This document shows, piece by piece, positions 7,562 to 14,036 of a stretch of DNA of 64,000 nt. The stretch is from NCBI RefSeq assembly GCF_007830735.1, contig NZ_VLLN01000012.1, positions 62,001 through 126,000 on the forward strand, in the 5' to 3' direction. This DNA comes from Geobacter argillaceus. GTDB taxonomy: Bacteria > Desulfobacterota > Desulfuromonadia > Geobacterales > DSM-12255. Position 1 is the first letter of the stretch; each line of letters begins with the position of its first letter. The notes beneath the pieces are model-generated. The model searched no databases and was not told where the DNA came from. It was given only the letters and a program-made list of their open reading frames with translations. The translations under genes and the position numbers were made by a program.

Positions 7562-8968
7562 TCAAAGGTAATCGTCATGACCGGGTACGTCCCACCCCTC
7601 AACCAACAGCACATTATCCTGAACAGCCAGCTTATGCATGCCATTAGTAAAGCCGCTTCTGCTGAACAGGATGAAACGCTCTTGTCGTGACTCTTTACCC
7701 CATACAACAAGCCGTGCCTTGCGTTGCAGGTCGCGGTAGACATCCTCACCAACCGGATTGATGCTCCACTTGCATTCACCGAACCAGATGGTGTCGCTAT
7801 CTTCATCCAGCGCCACCAGGTCAATTTCTTCGTTCTTCTGCCACCACCTGCCGATCGCTGAAAATGTCATTGTGCCGGTTTTCAGAAACTCCAGGCAGCG
7901 TTCCCGGCAAACATCCTCATACACAAAAGAAAGATGCTGGTCGAAGGTTTCGTTGAGTTTATTGATCAGGTAATCGGTATTGCCGATTTCCAGCCTGCTC
8001 CGGTGGGGAAAGATATATTTGAACCAGAAGGAAAAGAAACGGTCATGCAAGCGGTACAGGCCAAGCCGGCTCTTTTCGGGATATTTCTCAGTAACCGGAA
8101 TTTCTTTGTCCACGAAACGGAGTGAACGCAGGATATCCAGATACCGGGCAAGATGGCTCTTTTCAAAGCCGGTGTCGTTGATGATTTCCGACATCTTCCG
8201 TTTTCCTTGGGCAATAGCACGCAGGATAACGAAATAGTTGCGTGGTTCGCGCAACTCTTCACGCAGCAGGAACTCGACTTCATTGTGGAGAAACGAACCC
8301 CGGTCAAGGATAAGATCGTTGATGGCGCTCTGAATGCTGTTCTTGGAGTCAAAACGTTCGATATATGCCGGGATTGAACCAAAAACACCGTAGATCTCCA
8401 GCCGCTGCTTCAAGTCGGCTTCAGGAAAAAACTCTGCCAGCGATGTGAACGGCATTTCCCGTACTTCCAGTGAAGCAGTACGTCTGCCATACAGTGGCGC
8501 TTTGTAAAAAAGGACCTCCTCTTCCATCATGCCGATGCTTGACCCAAGCAGGATCAGAAACAGATTACTCTCCTTCAGGTGGGTATCAATCCCCTTCTGA
8601 AAGATGGATGAAATCCCTTTGTTTGAGTTGACCAGATAGGGAAATTCGTCAATAACCATGACAAGCCGTTCGTGCCCTGCCTTCTCCTTGAGATAGCGGA
8701 AGAACTGCTGCCAGTCCCGAAAGCCTGAATCTATCAGGATGGTGTCGCTGAAGTATTCACCAACTTCGCATCCCAAATTACGCAACTGCTCTCCCTCAGT
8801 CACACTGTCAGCAAGAAAGTAAAGAGCCCGTTTGTCGCGGATGAATTCGCGTACCAGTCGAGTCTTGCCTACACGGCGTCTACCGTAAAGCGGGATGAAT
8901 TGGAAACCGGACTGGTCATGATATTTGTTCAGGAAGGCTAGTTCTTCTGTTCTGTTGACGAATCGCAT
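7562..8968 (-). CDS. Archaeal-type AAA ATPase with DUF234/PD-(D/E)XK-like C-terminus (second copy)
   Basis: About 468 residues, same architecture as the 5395-6735 gene but clearly diverged. Walker A is YGRRRVGKT near residues 29-36, Walker B is VMVIDEFPYL, a winged-helix part follows, and the C-terminal EEIDLVALDEDSDTIWFGEC-K segment carries a PD-(D/E)XK-like Asp...Glu-x-Lys. The start at 8968 (MRFVNRTEEL) fits the family's usual N-terminus and has GGTGA a few bases upstream; an ATG at 8980 adds four residues. The two genes converge on the dead ISL3 copy. A 12-bp inverted repeat lies immediately upstream. Function unknown. Confidence 0.8.
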   Translation of the reverse strand: MRFVNRTEELAFLNKYHDQSGFQFIPLYGRRRVGKTRLVREFIRDKRALYFLADSVTEGEQLRNLGCEVGEYFSDTILIDSGFRDWQQFFRYLKEKAGHERLVMVIDEFPYLVNSNKGISSIFQKGIDTHLKESNLFLILLGSSIGMMEEEVLFYKAPLYGRRTASLEVREMPFTSLAEFFPEADLKQRLEIYGVFGSIPAYIERFDSKNSIQSAINDLILDRGSFLHNEVEFLLREELREPRNYFVILRAIAQGKRKMSEIINDTGFEKSHLARYLDILRSLRFVDKEIPVTEKYPEKSRLGLYRLHDRFFSFWFKYIFPHRSRLEIGNTDYLINKLNETFDQHLSFVYEDVCRERCLEFLKTGTMTFSAIGRWWQKNEEIDLVALDEDSDTIWFGECKWSINPVGEDVYRDLQRKARLVVWGKESRQERFILFSRSGFTNGMHKLAVQDNVLLVEGWDVPGHDDYL

Positions 8969-8981
8969 TGGCATCACCATT

Positions 8982-9020
8982 TAAGTATAATTATAATTTG
9001 CATAATCGTAATTATACTTA
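8982..9020. repeat. 12-bp inverted repeat at the ATPase promoter
   Basis: TAAGTATAATTA (8982-8993) and TAATTATACTTA (9009-9020) are perfect inverted copies separated by 15 AT-rich bases. They lie immediately upstream of the minus-strand ATPase and overlap the only place its promoter can be. An autoregulatory operator or an element end are both possible. Confidence 0.6.
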
Positions 9021-9097
9021 TTGGCTTCAAAAGTCAACCGAATACGGATTTAGCCAACTGAACTGCTGAAATACATTGAAGAGAAAGCCCATAATTG

Positions 9098-9379
9098 GAA
9101 GATCTAAAGGTCATTTACCAGTCGACAACAGCCGAGTAGGCCGAACTGAACCTGACTGTCTTTGCCCAGAAGTGGGACGAATCGCACCCGACCATCAGCC
9201 AGTCCTGGCTCCGTAACTGGGAGCGAATCATTCCCTTCTTTGCCTATGCAAAGGTGGTCATCGAAAGTTTCGACCCGATTCACAAAGCTAAACGTCGTAC
9301 AGAGGTGTTGCCGCTGGAATGTCAGCGTGCTTTTGAGTTGGGACAACGGTTGGCAGGGACTGAAAATATCGCGGCGTAG
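9098..9379 (+). pseudogene. IS256-family transposase C-terminal remnant
   Basis: One frame from 9098 to the TAG at 9377-9379 reads EDLKVIYQSTTAE, then an internal TAG, then AELNLTVFAQKWDESHPTIS and WLRNWERIIPFFAY. This matches the C-terminal part of IS256-type transposases, in which a similar segment precedes the VIYTTNAIES motif. Here that motif is gone and the tail (KVVIESFDPIHKAKRRTEVL onward) does not match, so the gene carries a stop and a deletion or fusion. It is inactive and further evidence of island decay. The source of the tail is unknown. Confidence 0.65.
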
Positions 9380-9628
9380 AGAATATACAGTCAGGGGGTA
9401 ACTGAATTAATTAAAAAATGCGGGCATATAGTGCTTGAAATATGCAACATGCTGATATTGTTTGTTTTATCTAAAAAGCATGGTGCTTAGCGTGGGGATG
9501 GAACCGATTTTTTGTAAAAAATTGCTTGTAACATCTCTAAATTACAGCATTTTATTGAGTGCTTTTACAGAAATAGGTTTCATGTAAAAACAACCATAAC
9601 TAACTTAATTTACAGCAATTTATAAAAT

Positions 9629-9647
9629 GGTGTACCGACGGTGTACC
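9629..9647. repeat. Tandem GGTGTACC repeat beside tRNA-Phe
   Basis: GGTGTACC occurs at 9629-9636 and 9640-9647, one helical turn apart and ~67-85 bases beyond the 3' end of tRNA-Phe. A comparable GGTATAC pair lies beyond tRNA-Gln (60443-60461). Such repeats beside tRNA 3' ends are typical of integrase-proximal DNA of tRNA-targeting elements; that role is inferred. The remaining stretch 9380-9628 holds nothing I recognise. Confidence 0.45.
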
Positions 9648-9664
9648 TCGAAGGGGAGGAAGCC

Positions 9665-9704
9665 GGAAAAGAAAAGCGCCAAGTATTTTAAATACTTAGC
9701 GCTT
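9665..9704 (-). terminator. Rho-independent terminator of tRNA-Phe
   Basis: Hairpin between AAGCGC-C-AAGTATTT (9674-9688) and AAATACTT-A-GCGCTT (9690-9704). On the minus strand it is followed by a T-rich run (TTTTCTTTTCC). It starts ten bases after the tRNA-Phe CCA end. Confidence 0.75.
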
Positions 9705-9713
9705 AATGAGTAG

Positions 9714-9789
9714 TGGTGCCCAGAGACGGAATCGAACCGCCGACACGAGGATTTTCAATCCTCTGCTCTACCGACTGAGCTATCTGGGC
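9714..9789 (-). tRNA. tRNA-Phe (anticodon GAA)
   Basis: A 76-base cloverleaf on the minus strand, with acceptor GCCCAGA pairing with TCTGGGC, the D-arm sequence AGCTCAGTCGGTAGAGC, the anticodon stem-loop GAGGA-TTGAAAA-TCCTC with anticodon GAA, and T-loop GGTTCGATTCC. CCA is encoded (9714-9716). It borders the decayed island and is its likely integration target. Confidence 0.95.
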
Positions 9790-9857
9790 AAAAAGAATGC
9801 TTTTATAGCGTCATTCCGTTTTAGTGTCAACAGAATTTTCCCTGATACGGATTTTCC

Positions 9858-10421
9858 CTATGCACGAGAAACGAAGCGACAGTCGCGGGTGTCGACCTTG
9901 ATCTTCTCCCCCACTTCCAGGTACGGTGGCACCTGGAGCGTCAGGCCGGTCTCCAGGGTCGCCTCCTTGGTCTGGGCCGTGGCCGTGGCGTTCTTCATGA
10001 CCGGCGGGGTCTCGGTGATGGTCAGCTCCACCACCATGGGAGGGTCCACACTCACCAGCCGCTCCTGGAAAATCCCCAGCTGCACCTCGGTCCCGTCCAA
10101 CAGATACTGGGCGATCGGGTCGAACATTTCCCCCTCCACCTCGAACTGCTCGTAGGTCTCCAGGTCCATGAAGACCCCCCTGGCGCCGTCTGCGTAGAGG
10201 AACTGCCCCTTTTTCCGCTCGAAATCGGCCTCATCCACCTTGTCGCCGGAACGGAAGGTCTTTTCCAGCACCTGGCCGGTGATCAGGTTGCGGTACTTGG
10301 TCTTGACCATGGTGTTGGCGCCGCGGGCCGAAGGTGACTGGAAATGCACATCCACTATGAGACAGGGGGCGCCATCCAGTTTGATGACCAGCCCCTTTTT
10401 GAAATCCGATGTCGTGACCAT
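9858..10421 (-). CDS. efpL: Elongation factor P-like protein EfpL (YeiP)
   Basis: A 187-residue three-domain EF-P family protein that relieves ribosome stalling on difficult peptide sequences. It belongs to the YeiP/EfpL branch rather than to canonical EF-P. The domain I loop reads SPSARGANT with Arg at position 33, where EF-P carries the modified Lys34 in a PGKG context. The remainder (VMKNATATAQTKEATLETGL and the C-terminal VPPYLEVGEKIKVDTRD) is typical. AAGGAGAAG lies a few bases before the ATG. Because the loop tip is Arg, the usual lysine modification would not apply. A canonical efp is expected elsewhere in the genome. Confidence 0.85.
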   Translation of the reverse strand: MVTTSDFKKGLVIKLDGAPCLIVDVHFQSPSARGANTMVKTKYRNLITGQVLEKTFRSGDKVDEADFERKKGQFLYADGARGVFMDLETYEQFEVEGEMFDPIAQYLLDGTEVQLGIFQERLVSVDPPMVVELTITETPPVMKNATATAQTKEATLETGLTLQVPPYLEVGEKIKVDTRDCRFVSRA

Positions 10422-10517
10422 ATGCTCTTCTCCTTAACGTGTAAAAATCGCATTTATGTAGCAGAAATCGCCCACGATTACAACATGCTTGGCGGATTCG
10501 TCGTCCGTTTGGTGCTC

Positions 10518-10545
10518 AAAAGAAAAGGGCGCCCCGCGGCGCCCC
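10518..10545 (-). terminator. Rho-independent terminator after the cyclophilin gene
   Basis: GGGCGCC (10527-10533), loop CCGC, GGCGCCC (10538-10544). On the minus strand this is followed by TTTTCTTTT, 22 bases downstream of the cyclophilin stop. Confidence 0.8.
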
Positions 10546-10566
10546 TCTCTTCTATCCGTAGCGATG

Positions 10567-11157
10567 CTACTTGACCACGCTGACCGACTTGATCACCACC
10601 GTTTTGGTCGGCAGATTCTGGAACAGCATGTTCACCGCCTGCTGGGGAGACGCCACGATCTTGTCCACCACGTCCATCCCCTCGATCACCTTGCCGAAGA
10701 CCGCATAGCCGTAACCGCGCTGGCTCTCGTCCTGGTGGTTCAGGAAATCGTTGTTGACCACGTTGATGAAAAACTCGCTGGAAGCGGAATTGATAACGCT
10801 GGTGCGGGCCATTGCCAGGGTGCCCCGGTCGTTCTTCAGGCCATTCGTCGCCTCGTTCTTGATGGGGGGGTTGCCCGGCTTCTTCTTGAGGGCATCCGTA
10901 TAGCCGCCACCCTGGGCCATGAAATTGGGAATGACCCGGTGGAAAATGGTGCCGGCGTAAAAGCCGCTGTTCACGTAGTCGAGAAAGTTTTTCACGGAGA
11001 CGGGGGCCTCTTTCTGGAAGAGTTCGATCTTGATATTCCCCAAGGTGGTCTCCATGAGGACGACCGGATTTTTGGCCTGCGCCGGGGCGTCGGCAGCCGC
11101 GGCAACGGTGCCGAAGGCCAGAGATACCAGCAGGGCCAGGATGAAACGTTTCAGCAT
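10567..11157 (-). CDS. Exported cyclophilin-type peptidyl-prolyl cis-trans isomerase
   Basis: A 196-residue protein with a cleavable signal peptide ([21 protein letters not shown], cut near residue 22) and one cyclophilin domain. Core motifs are [14 protein letters not shown], containing the catalytic Arg region, then GTLAMART and SSEFFINV, and [17 protein letters not shown]. It would catalyse proline isomerisation during folding of periplasmic or outer-membrane proteins, like E. coli PpiA. It is a single-gene unit with its own terminator. The tryptophan that gives cyclosporin binding in eukaryotic cyclophilins is not obvious, as is common in bacterial proteins. Confidence 0.9.
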   Translation of the reverse strand: MLKRFILALLVSLAFGTVAAAADAPAQAKNPVVLMETTLGNIKIELFQKEAPVSVKNFLDYVNSGFYAGTIFHRVIPNFMAQGGGYTDALKKKPGNPPIKNEATNGLKNDRGTLAMARTSVINSASSEFFINVVNNDFLNHQDESQRGYGYAVFGKVIEGMDVVDKIVASPQQAVNMLFQNLPTKTVVIKSVSVVK

Positions 11158-11352
11158 GGTAGTAATCCTCCCGATTGAGTGTGTCCTGCCGCTTATTTAT
11201 ACGGCATATCGGCTGCCCGGTCAAGGAACCCGCCCTCTCCAGGGGTCGAGAATACACTTTGTTCCGTCTCAGGCTCTATATAGTGTTGACAACGCTGGCC
11301 TGCCATTGGAAAATGCAGCGCATTTTCATAGTCCGATTCCCAGGAGGTTCAC

Positions 11353-12765
11353 GTGCAGGTCATAAAATTCGGCACCGATGGCTGGCGCGGCGTCATTGCC
11401 CGCGACTTCACCTTTGCCAATCTCGATCTGGTGGCCCAGGCCACCATGGACCACTTCCACCGTGAAGGGCTGGCGGAACAGGGGCTGATCATCGGCTACG
11501 ACCGGCGCTTCCTCTCCCGTGAATTTGCCGAGGCCGTGGCAGAGGTTGCTGCCGGCAACGGCATAAAGGTCAGGCTCGCCGCCGACTTCGCCCCGACCCC
11601 GGCCATCTCCTGGGCCGTCCACGAACTCCGGGCCGGTGGCGGCATCATGATCACCGCCAGCCACAACCCGCCGGCCTACAACGGCTTCAAGGTGAAGGAG
11701 TCGTTCGGCGGCTCGGCCCGCCCGTCCACCACCAAGCTCCTGGAGGAACTGGTGGCCGAGAACCGGGCGGCCGGCAAACCGGTGAAGCGGCTTGCCCTGG
11801 CCGAGGCAGTGGCAACGGGGGCGGTCACCCTCTTCGACCCGAGGGAGGCGTACCTGCAACAGTTGGGGCGCTATGTCGACCTGGAGTTGATCCGCCGGGC
11901 CGCCATCCCGGTGGTAGTCGATCCGATGTACGGAGCCGGTTGCGGCTACTTCCCCACCCTCCTGCCGGGCGTCACCGAGATCCACGGTGACTATAACCCC
12001 TCCTTCGGCGGCCAGCCGCCCGAACCGACCGACGACCACCTGCAGGAACTGGCCGGCCGCGTGGTCAGTAACGGGTTCAAAGTCGGCCTGGCGCTGGACG
12101 GCGACGCCGACCGGATCGGCGCCGTGGACGAAACCGGCGAGTTCTTCTCCTCCCACCGGATCTTCACGGTCCTGCTCCGCCACCTGCACGAACGCAAAGG
12201 GCTCAGCGGCGGTGTGGTAAAGACCGTCTCCACCACCCGGATGATCGACCTACTGGCCGCGAAGTTCGGCCTCCCCCTCTTCGAGACCCCGATCGGCTTC
12301 AAACATATCTGCGAGTTGATGCTGGCGAACGACATCCTCATGGGTGGTGAGGAATCCGGCGGACTTGGCGTCAAGGGGCATATCCCGGAACGGGACGGTA
12401 TCCTGATGGGACTTCTGCTGCTGGAGGCAATGGCCATGTCGGGCAGGGGGCTCAGGGAGCTCCTCGACGAGACCATGGACGAGATCGGCCACTTTTCCTA
12501 CCAGCGGCTGGACCTTCCCATCGCGCAACCAGCCAAGGAGAGCCTGATCGCCCGCCTCCGGCAAGGGGGACTTACTACCATCGCCGGCCGGGAGGTTGCC
12601 AGCACCAACTTCAGCGACGGGTTCAAGTTCATCTTCGGCGACGGCTCGTGGCTTCTTATCCGCCCCTCCGGCACCGAGCCAGTGCTGCGCCTCTACAGCG
12701 AGGCCGGGGACCCGGCACTGGTCACGGAACTGCTCAGGGCGGGCAGGGAGATCGCCGGCATCTGA
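11353..12765 (+). CDS. Phosphoglucomutase/phosphomannomutase family protein
   Basis: A 470-residue alpha-D-phosphohexomutase with all four landmarks: N-terminal FGTDGWRG, the catalytic phosphoserine loop TASHNP (Ser103), the Mg2+ loop DGDADR (about 239-244) and the C-terminal phosphate-binding RPSGTEP (about 437-443). It interconverts hexose-1- and hexose-6-phosphate for glycogen, LPS or exopolysaccharide synthesis. Whether glucose, mannose or glucosamine is preferred cannot be decided here. Translation starts at a GTG (11353) with AGGAGG six bases upstream. msrA follows after 21 bases. Confidence 0.9.
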   Translation: MQVIKFGTDGWRGVIARDFTFANLDLVAQATMDHFHREGLAEQGLIIGYDRRFLSREFAEAVAEVAAGNGIKVRLAADFAPTPAISWAVHELRAGGGIMITASHNPPAYNGFKVKESFGGSARPSTTKLLEELVAENRAAGKPVKRLALAEAVATGAVTLFDPREAYLQQLGRYVDLELIRRAAIPVVVDPMYGAGCGYFPTLLPGVTEIHGDYNPSFGGQPPEPTDDHLQELAGRVVSNGFKVGLALDGDADRIGAVDETGEFFSSHRIFTVLLRHLHERKGLSGGVVKTVSTTRMIDLLAAKFGLPLFETPIGFKHICELMLANDILMGGEESGGLGVKGHIPERDGILMGLLLLEAMAMSGRGLRELLDETMDEIGHFSYQRLDLPIAQPAKESLIARLRQGGLTTIAGREVASTNFSDGFKFIFGDGSWLLIRPSGTEPVLRLYSEAGDPALVTELLRAGREIAGI

Positions 12766-12786
12766 TCCGGCAGTGGGAGGAGAAGA

Positions 12787-13254
12787 ATGGCTAAGGCAAC
12801 CTTCGGCGCGGGCTGTTTTTGGGGGGTGGAGGCAGCGTTCCAGCAGCTCGACGGGGTGATTGCCACCCAGGTCGGGTACATGGGGGGCTGGAAGGAACAT
12901 CCCACCTATGAGGAGGTCTGCTCCAAGACCACCGGCCACGCCGAGGTGGTGGAGGTAACCTTCGATTCGTCGCGGATCAGCTACGACCAACTGCTCCAGC
13001 GCTTCTGGGACTGCCACGACCCGACTCAACTGAACCGCCAGGGACCGGACGTGGGGACGAACTACCGCTCCGTCATTTTCTATCATACCCCGAAGCAGGA
13101 AGCTGCGGCCCGGGCCTCCCTGGCCCGGGAAGAGGCGAGCGGCCGCCACAGCCGCTCCATTGTTACCGAGATCACCCGGGCAGCCGCCTTCTGGCGGGCC
13201 GAGGAGTATCACCAGCACTATCTGGAGCATCTGGAAGGTGCCACCTGCCACTGA
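12787..13254 (+). CDS. msrA: Peptide-methionine (S)-S-oxide reductase
   Basis: A 155-residue MsrA of the compact type that reduces methionine-S-sulfoxide in oxidised proteins. The active-site GAGCFWG is at residues 8-14 (catalytic Cys11), followed by the family motifs VGYMGG, YEEVCSKTTGHAEVVEV and DVGTNYRSVIF, and AEEYHQHYL near the end. It has no signal peptide, so it acts in the cytoplasm. A second recycling cysteine is available near the C-terminus (Cys154). The start is preceded by GGGAGGAGAAG. The PagL-like gene appears to begin within its last codons. Confidence 0.95.
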   Translation: MAKATFGAGCFWGVEAAFQQLDGVIATQVGYMGGWKEHPTYEEVCSKTTGHAEVVEVTFDSSRISYDQLLQRFWDCHDPTQLNRQGPDVGTNYRSVIFYHTPKQEAAARASLAREEASGRHSRSIVTEITRAAAFWRAEEYHQHYLEHLEGATCH

Positions 13255-13874
13255 CCGGTTCCATTACCCTCTTTAGCTCCAGTCGCCTCGCCGGCGCCCT
13301 GCTCCTGGGACTCCTCTGCCTGTCCGCGCCCCCCACCTCCCGTGCTGCGGAGAGCGGGCCGGGCAGAGCGACCGGGGAACGGGCTATCCTCGCCGGCTAC
13401 GGCATCACCCACCGCGGTTTCGGCGCCACCCGCACCCAGGTCCAGACCTTTGACGCCATCCTCCGCTATGGCCACTTCCTGTCGGACGAACTGGGGGCCG
13501 GGAGCTGGTTCCAGGGGAGGCACGAACTGCTCATGGAGCTGCCGCTGCACCTGGCCGTCGACCATGACGGCCGGACCATGACCGGCGGCTACATCCTGGG
13601 GAGCTGGAAGTTCACCGGCCTCACCGAACAGGGGTTCTTCCCCTACGTCTTCGCCGGCGGAGGGATCGTCTTCAACGATCTGGGACTCCCCACCCAGGGG
13701 ACCCGGCTCAACTTCTCCTACCAGGGGGGAACCGGACTCCAGTACCTGCTCCGTCCCGGTCTGGCCCTGATGGCCGAATACCGCTACCACCACGTCTCCA
13801 ACGCCGGCACCGCCGAGCCGAACGAACCGCTCAACGCCAGCAAGTTCCTGCTGGGGATCTCGGTATTCTTTTGA
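13245..13874 (+). CDS. PagL-like outer-membrane lipid A 3-O-deacylase (acyloxyacyl hydrolase)
   Basis: A ~209-residue outer-membrane beta-barrel protein: signal peptide (LAGALLLGLLCLSAPPTSRAA), alternating hydrophobic strands, a terminal Phe and the PagL active-site cluster YHHVSNAG followed by EPNEP (His, Ser, Glu). It would remove a 3-O-linked acyl chain from lipid A. There is no ATG, GTG or TTG ahead of the signal peptide in this frame; the first in-frame ATG (13533) would delete it and the first strands. A CTG at 13245, seven bases after GGAAGG and inside msrA, is therefore proposed. The start is uncertain, the family assignment fairly firm. Confidence 0.7.
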   Translation: MPLTGSITLFSSSRLAGALLLGLLCLSAPPTSRAAESGPGRATGERAILAGYGITHRGFGATRTQVQTFDAILRYGHFLSDELGAGSWFQGRHELLMELPLHLAVDHDGRTMTGGYILGSWKFTGLTEQGFFPYVFAGGGIVFNDLGLPTQGTRLNFSYQGGTGLQYLLRPGLALMAEYRYHHVSNAGTAEPNEPLNASKFLLGISVFF

Positions 13875-13886
13875 CAGAGAATCAAA

Positions 13887-13934
13887 GGCAATTCAACGCA
13901 GATTAAATCTGATTTAAGGCGGAGTTACGCGGAT
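13887..13934. repeat. Dispersed repeat family B, partial copy
   Basis: Begins GGCAATTCAACGCAGATTAA and ends TTACGCGGAT. It matches the left half of the complete copy at 46731-46826 and resembles the copy at 23507-23622. It lies between convergent genes. Confidence 0.6.
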
Positions 13935-14036
13935 AGCCGAGACAGGAAAATTCATCCTGAAAAAGCAAACAGTAGGTTAGGTTAGCGTCGCGTAACCCAA
14001 CAGAGATTTCTACGTTTGTGCTGTGAATGCAGCGTA

